Shown piece after piece: positions 8,897-17,822 of a stretch of DNA of 64,000 bases. The notes under the pieces are model-generated. The model saw only the letters and a list, made by a program, of their open reading frames with translations. It ran no database searches and was not told the origin of the DNA. The stretch covers positions 1,302,001 to 1,366,000 of the forward strand of contig NZ_CP094657.1 of NCBI RefSeq assembly GCF_023920705.1, read 5' to 3'. The DNA is from Acinetobacter sp. XS-4 (GTDB lineage: Bacteria > Pseudomonadota > Gammaproteobacteria > Pseudomonadales > Moraxellaceae). The first letter of the stretch is position 1. Each line of letters opens with the position of its first letter. The position numbers and the translations under genes were made by a program.

Positions 8897-9099
8897 TAAA
8901 ACTACTCTAAGGCTTTAAAAATTATTAATTTACTTTAGCTTATTATCTTTAGGTTTATTTGTTTATTCAAGTGTTATGGGGGCAGGCTTTGCTTTATTAC
9001 GAAATTATTATTTAAAATATTTCAATAGCTTAAAAATATTCAGGGTGCAATGAAAGTCTATTATTAAACATAGGAGAGGCTGCTCCTATGTTTTTTAGC

Positions 9100-9738
9100 T
9101 TATGGTTCGCTCACTAATCTTGATATATTTTTCAAAAGAATATTTCTTAAAAATACCTTATGGTACTCATCTGTATTTTTGTTCGAATATTGGACTAAAT
9201 ATCCATTCAATTGGGTAATTATAATAAGGGCTCTTTCTTTATACTCTTCTGATGATATTTTTGTGTGTATTGGGAGAATAATTTTATATATAAGTTCAAA
9301 GTTATACTTTTGTAGTATTGTCAAAGCTTCATGTACATAAGGTAGATGATCAGAAATAGAAAAAAATTCTTTAAATGTGTTTGTAATTATAGGCTGTTCT
9401 ATCTCATAAATTATATTGCTAATGATACCCATAAAACGATGAAGAGGGAGTTCGGCTGAATTCAAAGAAATTAAATGTTCGATTCGATTTATATAATCAG
9501 AAATTAACTTTTTAAGTAAGGCTTTTAATAACGTATCTTTATTCTTAAAGTAATGTTGTAATGTACTTAGACTTATATCAGATTGGTTTGCAACTCCTCT
9601 CATACTAAAACCTGAATAGCCTTTAGTAAAAAATACTATTTCAGCATTTTTTAAAATTTGCTTTATTCTTTCTTGTCCTTTAATTGTAGTAAAAGACTTC
9701 TTTCCATTTTCGGTATCAAAAGTATCAATTTTGATCAT
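9100..9738 (-). CDS. TetR-family regulator next to the csu operon
   Basis: 212 residues. An N-terminal TetR helix-turn-helix lies at about residues 22-70 (ILKNAEIVFFTKGYSG, then ISLSTLQHYFKNKDTLL). The C-terminal ligand/dimer domain is not assignable. It is transcribed away from the csu operon, with a 590-base AT-rich gap between them. Four TAGGTC boxes, three of them inside 16-base palindromes, begin 98 bases upstream of its start. I infer that this protein binds them and represses itself, and possibly csu. No ligand can be predicted. Confidence 0.88.
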   Translation of the reverse strand: MIKIDTFDTENGKKSFTTIKGQERIKQILKNAEIVFFTKGYSGFSMRGVANQSDISLSTLQHYFKNKDTLLKALLKKLISDYINRIEHLISLNSAELPLHRFMGIISNIIYEIEQPIITNTFKEFFSISDHLPYVHEALTILQKYNFELIYKIILPIHTKISSEEYKERALIIITQLNGYLVQYSNKNTDEYHKVFLRNILLKNISRLVSEP

Positions 9739-9835
9739 TATCCAGCCTGTAGCTAAAATTAAAAAACAAATCGCATTTTAAACCATGAATTTATAAAAAT
9801 ATAAATAAAATATAAAAAAACTATTAATATAATTA

Positions 9836-9956
9836 TAGGTCTATTGACCTAAATGTGATTAACAATAGGTCGGGTGACATAAATAAAATGAAAAAAATAG
9901 GTCAGATGACTTATTTTATCTTTTTTGGAAAGTTGAACGATAGGTCAACTTATCTA
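9836..9956. promoter_or_regulatory. Array of TAGGTC palindromic operator boxes
   Basis: TAGGTCTATTGACCTA at 9836-9851 is a perfect 6-4-6 palindrome. TAGGTC-GGGT-GACATA (9866-9881) and TAGGTC-AGAT-GACTTA (9898-9913) are one-mismatch copies. A fourth TAGGTC half-site starts at 9941. Starts are 30, 32 and 43 bases apart, so the first three lie about three helical turns apart on one DNA face. The adjacent TetR protein is the obvious candidate to bind them. Confidence 0.75.
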
Positions 9957-10204
9957 TTTGAATAATTAGGTAAATATTATTATTTTTTAAATTTTTAAAT
10001 TATTGTATTTAAAAGAGTAATTCTTTGTTTATGCTTAATTATTATGCATATGTCATTTGTTTGAAAAAATATAATTTATAGTATTGTAGATAGGAATTAA
10101 GAGTTTTTTATGAATTATTTATATTACTTAAAATTTGAAATTTAAATAAAACAGCATTGTCTTTTTGTAATCTATGTATACAAGTTAAATAATTGTTATT
10201 AAAT

Positions 10205-10220
10205 TGTGAAAAGAATCACA
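10205..10220. promoter_or_regulatory. CRP/Vfr-type site upstream of csuA/B
   Basis: TGTGAAAAGAATCACA fits the CRP consensus TGTGA-N6-TCACA exactly. It lies 108 bases before the csuA/B start and about 30-40 bases upstream of a TATAAA box at 10249-10254, a reasonable place for an activator. Confidence 0.6.
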
Positions 10221-10237
10221 CAATGGTAAATATGTAG

Positions 10238-10259
10238 TTTGTTTTGTATATAAAACAAA
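10238..10259. promoter_or_regulatory. 22-base inverted repeat over probable csu -10 region
   Basis: TTTGTTTT (10238-10245) and AAAACAAA (10252-10259) flank GTATAT. The repeat contains a TATAAA that may serve as the -10 element. It could be a second operator or simply an AT-rich promoter core. Confidence 0.45.
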
Positions 10260-10328
10260 TGGGCGGCATTTTATTTTTCGAGTCTGATTCATTTTGTTCT
10301 GCAAATTTAATCATTATATATGTAGGTT

Positions 10329-10871
10329 ATGAATATGAAAAAAATTCAGAAATCACTTCTTGCAGTATTAATAGTTGCTGGTTACGCAGTAAATACTCAA
10401 GCAGCTGTTACTGGCCAAGTTGACGTTAAATTAAATGTTTCAACTGGCTGTACTGTAGGCGGTAGTCAAACTGAAGGAAATATGAACAAGTTTGGTACTT
10501 TAGATTTTGGTAAAACTTCTGGTACTTGGAATAACGTTTTGACAGCTGAAGTAGCTTCTGCTGCAAGCGGCGGTGACATTTCAGTAACTTGTGATGGCAC
10601 TGATCCTGTTGATTTTACAGTTGCAATTGATGGCGGTGAACGTACAGACCGTACTTTAAAAAATACGGCATCTGCTGATTTAGTTAACTATAACGTTTAT
10701 CGCGATGCTGCACGTACAAACCTTTATGTTGTTAATCAACCTCAACAATTTAGTGCTGTAGGTGGCGAAGCTACAGCCGTACCAGTTTTCGGTGCAATTG
10801 CTCCAAATACAGGTACAGCAAAAGCTCAAGGTGACTATACAGATACTTTGTTAGTTACAGTAAATTTCTAA
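10329..10871 (+). CDS. csuA/B: CsuA/B major pilin subunit
   Basis: 180 residues with a Sec signal peptide ending at NTQA-A (about residues 1-25), then one spore coat protein U (SCPU) immunoglobulin-like domain ending in the typical LLVTVNF strand. Two cysteines (STGCTV and VTCDG) can form the family disulfide. It closely fits the known A. baumannii CsuA/B protein, the main rod subunit of the archaic chaperone-usher pilus needed for biofilm on plastic. It is the first gene of the six-gene operon. A terminator-like hairpin follows it, so it should be made in excess of the later genes. Confidence 0.97.
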   Translation: MNMKKIQKSLLAVLIVAGYAVNTQAAVTGQVDVKLNVSTGCTVGGSQTEGNMNKFGTLDFGKTSGTWNNVLTAEVASAASGGDISVTCDGTDPVDFTVAIDGGERTDRTLKNTASADLVNYNVYRDAARTNLYVVNQPQQFSAVGGEATAVPVFGAIAPNTGTAKAQGDYTDTLLVTVNF

Positions 10872-10897
10872 TTTATAAGAAATAATTAATTGAGTGG

Positions 10898-10929
10898 CAG
10901 GTTTGCTCATCATTGAGTAAGCCTGTTTT
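10898..10929 (+). terminator. Intercistronic attenuator between csuA/B and csuA
   Basis: CAGGTTTGCTCA (10898-10909) pairs over all 12 bases (two G-U) with TGAGTAAGCCTG (10914-10925) around a TCAT loop, followed by TTTT. Partial termination here would give more pilin than chaperone or usher. Confidence 0.65.
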
Positions 10930-10942
10930 AAATGGAGAGAAG

Positions 10943-11491
10943 ATGATACTCGGTCGTGCTTTTGCATTTATATCTTTCAGTTTTTTTGTTTCTTCAGTTA
11001 ATGCGGGTGAAATTGGGGCTAAATTAAATACACAAATTGAATTATTACCCTCTTGTTCTATAAATGGTCAAATCGTTGAGAATAATACTGTAAATTTAAA
11101 CTTTGGTAATATCGATTTTGGAGAGGTAAGCTCTGCTTTTAGTGGTGTGTTAGATGCGAGCTTAGTTAATAATGGTAATGCTGGTTTTCAGATTCAGTGT
11201 GCTGGTATTTCTACAGTGAAAGTTATTTTTGGTGCAGGAAATAATGATAGTAATGTCCCATCATCATTCTCACAAAATTATTATCATGCATTAACTAATG
11301 GTACAAGCTTTGTAGCTTATAATTTGTTATATGGTTTAAATAAGCAAGTCATTAAATCTAATGAGGTCTTTATTTTTAATGATATGAATATTAAAAAAAA
11401 TATAGATATTTTTGGACAAGCAATAAATGATGGTAGTCGTATTTCCAAAGGGGAATATAGAGATGTAGTACCGATTACTATTGAGTTTTAA
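10943..11491 (+). CDS. csuA: CsuA minor pilin subunit
   Basis: 182 residues from the ATG at 10943, which has a GGAGAG ribosome site. An in-frame TTG 30 bases earlier lies inside the attenuator hairpin and is unlikely. A signal peptide (about residues 1-22, ending VNA-G) precedes an SCPU domain ending VPITIEF. It is the second csu gene and probably forms a minor or adaptor subunit of the pilus. Three bases separate it from csuB. Confidence 0.94.
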   Translation: MILGRAFAFISFSFFVSSVNAGEIGAKLNTQIELLPSCSINGQIVENNTVNLNFGNIDFGEVSSAFSGVLDASLVNNGNAGFQIQCAGISTVKVIFGAGNNDSNVPSSFSQNYYHALTNGTSFVAYNLLYGLNKQVIKSNEVFIFNDMNIKKNIDIFGQAINDGSRISKGEYRDVVPITIEF

Positions 11492-11494
11492 AAT

Positions 11495-12013
11495 ATGAAA
11501 TATTATTGGTTAACTGGGTTTTTTTTAGGTTTTTATAGTCAATCTTTGTATGCTGCTGATCCACAAAGCTCATCTAGCTTTAAAGTTCAAGCCACAATTG
11601 AAAATGGTTGTTCAATAGATAATATTGAGCAAATGATCGATTTTGGTCAATATTCAGCTTTATCTAATAATAAGATTGTTTCAAATGTTATTAATACAAA
11701 CTCTACTTGGAATATTCGTTGCACAGAGAATTTACCAGTTAATGTTTCATTAGATGGTGGTGATAATCTAGAAAATAATACTAGACGCATGAAAAATAGC
11801 ACATCTTCTGATTATATTGCTTATAAATTATATAACTCAAGTGGTCTGACTACTGAATATTTAGTAGGGAATACATATTCTCTTCCTACTACAAGTGTAG
11901 CAAATCATTTAGTCAATTTCGAAATATATGGTGTTGTTGATCTGGGAAATAATAATGAAGCCAGAGCAACCGGAATTTATAAAGATACTGTTTCAATAAT
12001 GATTACTTGGTGA
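11495..12013 (+). CDS. csuB: CsuB minor pilin subunit
   Basis: 172 residues with a signal peptide ending near LYA-ADP and one SCPU domain with two cysteines (ENGCSI, IRCTEN), ending VSIMITW. It is the third csu gene and resembles CsuA/B, with the RRMKNSTSSD stretch matching the same region of the major pilin. A minor subunit near the pilus tip is the known family role. Confidence 0.94.
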   Translation: MKYYWLTGFFLGFYSQSLYAADPQSSSSFKVQATIENGCSIDNIEQMIDFGQYSALSNNKIVSNVINTNSTWNIRCTENLPVNVSLDGGDNLENNTRRMKNSTSSDYIAYKLYNSSGLTTEYLVGNTYSLPTTSVANHLVNFEIYGVVDLGNNNEARATGIYKDTVSIMITW

Positions 12014-12018
12014 TTTGT

Positions 12019-12840
12019 ATGAAAAATTCAGCATTTATTAAAAATGGCATTTTAAAATCTTTTTTATTTGCAAGTACATTATCACTTGTTACTCCGGTAA
12101 TGGCACAAGCAACTTTTTTAATTTGGCCAATTTATCCCAAAATTGAAGCAAATGAAAAAGCAACTGCGGTCTGGTTACAAAATACTGGTAAGTCTGATGC
12201 CATGGTTCAGATTCGAGTTTTTAAATGGAATCAAGATGGGTTAAAAGATAATTACAGTGAGCAATTAGAGATTATACCAAGTCCACCTGTAGCAAAAATA
12301 AAAGCAGGTGAGAAGCACATGTTGCGTCTAACAAAAAGTATTAATTTGCCAGATGGTAAAGAACAATCATATCGTTTGATTGTTGATGAGTTACCTATCC
12401 GCCTTTCTGATGGAAATGAGCCAGATGCATCTAAAGTAAATTTCCAAATGCGTTATTCAATTCCGCTTTTTGCCTATGGGAAAGGACTTGGTAGTGGATT
12501 AACGCAGGAAAGCCAAAAACTTAATGCAAAAAATGCTTTAGCAAAACCAGTTTTGCAGTGGTCAATCCGTAATAATGATCAGGGGCAAGCAGAGTTATAT
12601 CTTAAAAATAGTGGTCAGAAATTTGCCCGACTTTCGGCAGTTAAAGCATCAAAAACAGCATCCAATATTGCTTTAGGTAAAGCCGCTTTTGGTTATGTGT
12701 TATCAAATAGCACTGTAAAATTTGCAATAGATAAGTCGACTGCCAATACGTTATTAAAAAGTTCTACCCTATATGGTGTTGATAGCTCAGGTGTAAAACA
12801 AGAATTAATCGAAATTACAAAAATGGAGGATCCATCATGA
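12019..12840 (+). CDS. csuC: CsuC periplasmic pilus chaperone
   Basis: 273 residues from the ATG at 12019. Annotation from an in-frame TTG at 12007 would give 277, but the ATG start gives a clean signal peptide (MKNSAFIKNG to VMA-Q). The PapD-like chaperone fold has two Ig domains (about 30-150 and 160-255), with the subunit-binding edge strand around residues 90-105. It binds unfolded pilins in the periplasm and hands them to the usher. Its stop overlaps the csuD start (ATGA), so the two are translationally coupled. Confidence 0.95.
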   Translation: MKNSAFIKNGILKSFLFASTLSLVTPVMAQATFLIWPIYPKIEANEKATAVWLQNTGKSDAMVQIRVFKWNQDGLKDNYSEQLEIIPSPPVAKIKAGEKHMLRLTKSINLPDGKEQSYRLIVDELPIRLSDGNEPDASKVNFQMRYSIPLFAYGKGLGSGLTQESQKLNAKNALAKPVLQWSIRNNDQGQAELYLKNSGQKFARLSAVKASKTASNIALGKAAFGYVLSNSTVKFAIDKSTANTLLKSSTLYGVDSSGVKQELIEITKMEDPS

Positions 12841-15338
12841 TCCTTCAGCATAATACCTTGTGCAAAAGTATTTTGTTGGTTTTCTTGGCTGGTGGTTGTT
12901 TAAGCGTTCCTAAGGTGGTGTTTGCTGGAGAGTTGCCGCCAGCGCCTAAAGATGTAAGTGATATTAATCAATTGTTTAAATTATATTTAGACTTAATTGT
13001 GAATAAATACCCTATTCAGCAAGTGGTTCCGATCATTGTTAAAAATGACCAATATTTTATACAAAAAAAGAAGCTGGTTGATGAATTGGAAATTAGCATT
13101 CCAGAAGAAATGCTGCTTTCAAATAGTGAAACTGTATTAACAGATAAAGATATTTTAACTTTAGGGTTTAGTGGAGAAGCAACAGACTGGATTTCTTTAG
13201 ATCGCTTGAAAGAAGTGAGTTATGAATATAATTCGTCAAATCAATATTTTCAGCTAAATATTCCACCCGCTTGGATGCCAACACAGATTTTGGGTAAAGA
13301 CTCATGGTATAAGCCAGAAATAGCTCAATCAGGAATTGGCTTGCTGAATAACTATGATTTTTATACTTACAGACCTTATCAAGGTGGCTCAACAAGTAGT
13401 TTATTTACGGAGCAACGTTTTTTCTCACCTTTAGGCGTAATTAAAAATTCTGGAGTCTATGTAAAAAATCAGTATAAAAATGAAGACAACCTAGAGTCGT
13501 TCAATAGCGATGGCTATCGACGTTATGACACATCTTGGCAATTTGATAATCAGAAGAATGCAACATCTTTTTTACTTGGTGACATTATCACCGGTAATAA
13601 AACGACTTGGGGCAGTTCTGTTAGGTTGGGCGGATTTCAAGTTCAGCGTAACTACTCAACGCGACCCGATTTAATTACTTACCCATTACCACAATTTATT
13701 GGGCAAGCTGCCTTACCAAGCACTGTTGATTTAATTATTAATGGACAAAAAGCAAGCTCAACAGATGTGCAGTCTGGTCCATTTATTTTAAATAATGTTC
13801 CTTTTATTAATGGTAAGGGTGAAGCAGTTGTAGTTACAACTGATGCGGTTGGTCGTCAAGTTACTACGTCTGTACCTTTTTATATTTCAAATACTTTATT
13901 AAAACCTGGCCTATTTGATTATTCATTATCTTTAGGAAAGATTAGGGAAGATTATGGCCTTAAGAACTTTTCTTATGGAAAGTTTGCAAGTGCTGCCGAT
14001 GCCCGTTATGGGGTAAATGACTGGCTTACAGTAGAAGGGCGTACAGAGCTTTCATCAGACTTACAATTATTAGGCGCTGGGTCTGTTTTAAAGCTAGCAA
14101 ATTGGGGTGTATTAAGCGCTTCTTTTACACAAAGTAGAGCTGATAAATCTATAGCTCAAGACCAAGTTAAAGATCTTGACGGAAAACAATATACGGTTGG
14201 CTATAGTTATAACCGTAATCGATTTGGTTTTAGCATTAATCATAATCAACGTGATGATGAATATACTGATCTTTCAAGAATGCAATATAGTAATTTAATT
14301 TCAGTAAATAGTAATAAAAGCCTTACAGCAAATACTTATTTTGCGACTAGAAACTCAGGTACATTTGGGGTGGGCTATATTAATACTGAAGCAAATGACT
14401 TTAAAAATAGATTGTTAAATTTATCATGGGCACCAATTTTACCAACTTATATGAACGGGGTAACTGTTTCATTAAGTGCAAACCGTGATTTTATTGATAA
14501 AGAATGGAGTGCTGCATTTCAGCTTTCTGTGCCGCTATTTCAACGCAGGTCTACTGCCAATACAGGTTATTCATTTAATGATCATGGTAATTATGGTTAT
14601 ATTAATTTTAATCATTCTGTACCATCCGAAGGCGGTTTTGGAGTCGATTTAACCAGACGCTTTAATGAAAATAGTGAAGATTTAAATCAGGCACGGGTAA
14701 ATTACCGTAACAATTATATTAATACCGATTTTGGATTATCTGGAAATCAAGATTATAACTATTGGTTTGGGCTGTCTGGCTCGTTGGTATATATGTCAGG
14801 TGAGTTGTTTGCTTCAAATCGTTTAGGTGAGTCTTTTGCATTAGTCGATACCAATCAAGTATCTGATGTTTTAGTAAAATACGAAAACAGTTTAATTGGT
14901 CGTAGTAATAAAAAGGGTCATATTTTTGTACCGTCAGTAACGCCTTACTATTCGGGTAAATATAGTGTTGACCCTATTGATCTTCCTTCGAATTTTACAA
15001 TTACTCAAGTTGAACAACGTATTTCTGCTAAACGTGGTTCTGGAGTTGTTATTAAGTTTCCAGTTCACCAGTCTCTTGCTGCAAACGTTTATCTTACCCA
15101 AGAAAATGGCAAACCAATTTCTGTAGGTTCTGTGGTTCATAGAGCAGACCAAGAATCTTCTTATGTGGGCATGGATGGTATTGTTTATCTAGAAAATTTA
15201 AAGGCCAATAACACCATTACTGTTCAACATTCAGATCAGTCAATATGTAAAGCAGATTTTTCTGTCGATGTAGAACAAGCCAAGCAGCAGATTGTGGTGA
15301 TTAAACCTGTTACTTGCCATGAGGTATCTTTACCATGA
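12837..15338 (+). CDS. csuD: CsuD outer-membrane usher
   Basis: 833 residues, the usual length for this archaic-type usher. A signal peptide (about 1-31) is followed by an N-terminal periplasmic domain, a large beta-barrel with an inserted plug domain (around residues 280-360, LPSTVDLIINGQ), and C-terminal Ig-like domains from about residue 690. It secretes and assembles the Csu pilus at the outer membrane. ATGA overlaps link it to csuC and csuE. Confidence 0.96.
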   Translation: MILQHNTLCKSILLVFLAGGCLSVPKVVFAGELPPAPKDVSDINQLFKLYLDLIVNKYPIQQVVPIIVKNDQYFIQKKKLVDELEISIPEEMLLSNSETVLTDKDILTLGFSGEATDWISLDRLKEVSYEYNSSNQYFQLNIPPAWMPTQILGKDSWYKPEIAQSGIGLLNNYDFYTYRPYQGGSTSSLFTEQRFFSPLGVIKNSGVYVKNQYKNEDNLESFNSDGYRRYDTSWQFDNQKNATSFLLGDIITGNKTTWGSSVRLGGFQVQRNYSTRPDLITYPLPQFIGQAALPSTVDLIINGQKASSTDVQSGPFILNNVPFINGKGEAVVVTTDAVGRQVTTSVPFYISNTLLKPGLFDYSLSLGKIREDYGLKNFSYGKFASAADARYGVNDWLTVEGRTELSSDLQLLGAGSVLKLANWGVLSASFTQSRADKSIAQDQVKDLDGKQYTVGYSYNRNRFGFSINHNQRDDEYTDLSRMQYSNLISVNSNKSLTANTYFATRNSGTFGVGYINTEANDFKNRLLNLSWAPILPTYMNGVTVSLSANRDFIDKEWSAAFQLSVPLFQRRSTANTGYSFNDHGNYGYINFNHSVPSEGGFGVDLTRRFNENSEDLNQARVNYRNNYINTDFGLSGNQDYNYWFGLSGSLVYMSGELFASNRLGESFALVDTNQVSDVLVKYENSLIGRSNKKGHIFVPSVTPYYSGKYSVDPIDLPSNFTITQVEQRISAKRGSGVVIKFPVHQSLAANVYLTQENGKPISVGSVVHRADQESSYVGMDGIVYLENLKANNTITVQHSDQSICKADFSVDVEQAKQQIVVIKPVTCHEVSLP

Positions 15339-16354
15339 ACATAAAAACAAAAAAATTACTGAGCCATTTGAGTCTATTTGCTGGACTCATGTTGAGCGTA
15401 AACTTGGCTTATGCCTCATGTGGGGTCAATGCTTCAGGTACATCATCTATTTCAGTTCCGTCTATCTACTTAATGGAAAATGGTGAGAACTCGTCTCAAT
15501 TTAACTCGGGTTTGTCATGTACAGGTTTTAGTTTGGCTTTGGCTAATATGACCTATTTAAAATATCGGGTTGAGCAAATGTCGAATTCATTCACTAATGC
15601 TCAGACCGGAGAAAAGCTCAATGCTATTATTTTAGACAGTAATAATGAAATCATAAGTTTAGGCCAAGAAAAAGACATGAGTAGCTTTACGCTGGTCAAC
15701 CTTTTTAGCGGCCCAGATGGTAATTTACCGTTTTATATACGACTTCCTGCTGGTCAAAGTGTATCGCCGGGTGTGTATCAGGCTGATTCACCATTGAAAG
15801 TAAAATGGTTTTATTCCGTACCCGCAGTTGCGATTATTGGAATCGGGGTCTTTTTTGAAAGTCCTGGATTTAGACGCGGTGCATTAGGTATTGGCTTTAA
15901 CTGGGGAAGTGGGGCTGACTCGCTTGGTTCACTTTCTATTACTGTGCTTCCTGACTGCCGGATTTTAACTCAAGATGTTAACTTCGGTACGGCTGCGTTT
16001 GCATCGAAGCTTGAACCTGTACAGTCTTCTATGGGAATTAGATGTTCTTTAAAGACCCCATATTACGTCAGTCTGAATAATGGGTTATCTCCACAAAATG
16101 GCAACCAGAGGGCGATGAAATCTCAATCGGGTAATGTATTTTTAAAATATGATATTTTTAAAAACTCATCCAATGATCGATGGGGAAGTGGTAGTGAACG
16201 TTGGTCGAGTTTAAATGCGACGATTAATCCGGGTGTGCATGATGCGGTTACACAGCAGAACTATATTTTTACTACCAAAATTACTGATGAAAATGCAGAC
16301 ACTGTCCCTGCGGGAACTTATCAAGACACCGTAACGGTACAAGTCGAATTTTGA
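15335..16354 (+). CDS. csuE: CsuE pilus tip adhesin
   Basis: 339 residues with a signal peptide ending AYA-S. It has two SCPU-type domains: an N-terminal adhesin domain (about 30-190) and a C-terminal pilin domain (about 205-339) ending VTVQVEF. In the A. baumannii protein, hydrophobic finger loops of the first domain bind plastic. The hydrophobic segment FYSVPAVAIIGIGVFFE (about residues 165-181) is a candidate for such a finger. It is the last csu gene and is followed by a terminator. Confidence 0.95.
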   Translation: MNIKTKKLLSHLSLFAGLMLSVNLAYASCGVNASGTSSISVPSIYLMENGENSSQFNSGLSCTGFSLALANMTYLKYRVEQMSNSFTNAQTGEKLNAIILDSNNEIISLGQEKDMSSFTLVNLFSGPDGNLPFYIRLPAGQSVSPGVYQADSPLKVKWFYSVPAVAIIGIGVFFESPGFRRGALGIGFNWGSGADSLGSLSITVLPDCRILTQDVNFGTAAFASKLEPVQSSMGIRCSLKTPYYVSLNNGLSPQNGNQRAMKSQSGNVFLKYDIFKNSSNDRWGSGSERWSSLNATINPGVHDAVTQQNYIFTTKITDENADTVPAGTYQDTVTVQVEF

Positions 16355-16379
16355 TTAATTGATGGTTTAGCCGAAGATT

Positions 16380-16401
16380 AAAAACTCGGTAGCGGGTTTT
16401 T
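16380..16401 (+). terminator. csu operon terminator
   Basis: AAAAACTCG pairs with CGGGTTTTT around GTAG, 26 bases after the csuE stop. Confidence 0.7.
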
Positions 16402-16890
16402 AATCGCATCTAATTTAGATAAAATATTATTAATGAAGTTTTTTTGGTAATAATTCGGAAGTCGGAAATATTGAGTTTTATTGTGCAGTTCAAACTGATC
16501 ACGATTTTTATGATTTTAATCCTTAAATTTTTATCTTATTGTTAGTTTGGATTGAGGGCTGAGTTCATCACTTCGGTCGCTTATTTCTGTTTTAGATATT
16601 TTTCATGAATTGATCCTATTTAAGATAAAAAATCTATAAAAAAATGCTATTTCTTTTAAAGTTATATCAATTATTTGGCTCAAGATGGAATTGTAAGTAA
16701 TAATTTTATCTGTTCGTTTTTTAATGAATTAATTTAAAATTAATCAAATAATTTAAAAAAATAAAATTAATTGGAAATATCTATTAATATTAACTATACA
16801 ATATTTGCTTATTGTTTCTTAAAGTTACAAAACTTAAAGCATACTTACTTTAAGAGCAATCCAAATACCACTTAATAACAGGATAACTTA
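16402..16890. other. Intergenic region after csu
   Basis: About 490 AT-rich bases without an open frame of note. It must contain the promoter of the gene at 16891. No repeat or RNA was recognised. Confidence 0.4.
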
Positions 16891-17346
16891 ATGCCTCAAT
16901 ATCTGATGATTGCAGAAAGTGTGTATAGGAAAGTTAAAGAAAATGAGCTCTTTTCAGATGATTCTATTGAAAATCTTAATAATCTGATGACTTTTATTCG
17001 TAAAGAAATCTTAGGAACCGTATTTAAACTTAAATACAACTATATTGATTTCAATGAAGCATTTAGTAAGCCACTAAATGAATGTAAAGTAAAAATAGAT
17101 GTAAGTTTGGTTCCCCATTATGATCATGAAAATGAATATATTTTATGGTTAGCGGGATTTATTGAAAAAATTACTGAAGGTGGGCCTAAAGCACCGCCTC
17201 CAATCAAAAACTTTATTCCTGAATTTATTAGCTTAAGACTAGAGTTTGACTCGGTAGCTTTACCTGATGAAAAATCTAAAAACCAGGGCGAGGAAATTAT
17301 GGAATACTTTAATTCTAAAGCTTTCACAAAAACCTTGAAAAAGTGA
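16891..17346 (+). CDS. Hypothetical protein
   Basis: 151 residues, soluble, slightly acidic, without signal peptide or membrane segment. It has a proline-rich turn, GGPKAPPPIKNFIPEF, in the last third and a lysine-rich end. AGGA precedes the ATG and a strong terminator follows, so the gene looks real. I do not recognise the family. It stands alone between csu and a decayed gene. Confidence 0.65.
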   Translation: MPQYLMIAESVYRKVKENELFSDDSIENLNNLMTFIRKEILGTVFKLKYNYIDFNEAFSKPLNECKVKIDVSLVPHYDHENEYILWLAGFIEKITEGGPKAPPPIKNFIPEFISLRLEFDSVALPDEKSKNQGEEIMEYFNSKAFTKTLKK

Positions 17347-17376
17347 ACGTGACTGGGTAAGTGTAATTTTCAGCAA

Positions 17377-17400
17377 ACCGCCTTCGGGCGGTATTTTTTT
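17377..17400 (+). terminator. Strong intrinsic terminator
   Basis: ACCGCC-TTCG-GGCGGT (17377-17392) with a UUCG-type tetraloop and a following T run, 31 bases after the hypothetical gene. Confidence 0.92.
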
Positions 17401-17567
17401 AATTGAGTTGTCATAAAGAAAGGTTAATTTAAACCGATAACAAAAATTGATGAAGATTGTTGAGAACAATAAAATCAAAAGCAATTTTTATAGAAGTGGT
17501 CATGAGGTAATTAGAGCTAATTCGAAAGAGTTGGCTTTTTTGTTTTAGGTTTTAGATATTTCAGCAC

Positions 17568-17783
17568 ATGTAGACACTCCTTATTGTTTTTGGATTGGCT
17601 GCTGGTTTTGTTTCTTCATATGCATGGCAAGGTGAATTCTATGATTAGCCATTAGTGGGAAGGGGCTACTTAGAATATATCAACCGAAGATAGAAACTTA
17701 TTGCTTTTAACTTGCCAAATAAGCAAGGTAAGTTGATCAGGTTTATCAGTGGATGGGATTTATTGTCCAGAAACTCTAGATGA
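17568..17783 (+). pseudogene. Possible decayed small secreted-protein gene with three amber stops
   Basis: A single frame runs from ATG at 17568 to TGA at 17781-17783 and reads as a coherent 71-codon protein broken only by TAG at 17571, 17646 and 17691. Its start reads as a signal peptide (TLLIVFGLAAGFVSSYA), followed by a polar segment with GRGYLEYINRR and NLPNKQGKLIRFISGWDLL. All three stops are one C-to-T change from CAG (Gln). There is no frameshift. No good ribosome site is visible. I do not recognise the family, and chance cannot be excluded. Confidence 0.4.
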
Positions 17784-17822
17784 AGCTAATTTTGCTTGCA
17801 TTCTGTTTTCTGAATGTACAGT

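Larger units (their letters stand above)
9739..10328. promoter_or_regulatory. Divergent regulatory region tetR / csu
   Basis: 590 bases of very AT-rich DNA without a gene. It holds a four-box operator array near the tetR side (9836-9956) and, near csuA/B, a CRP-type site (10205-10220) and a 22-base inverted repeat (10238-10259). About 250 bases between these groups show no clear motif. AT-rich DNA of this kind is a usual target of H-NS-like silencing. Confidence 0.7.
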
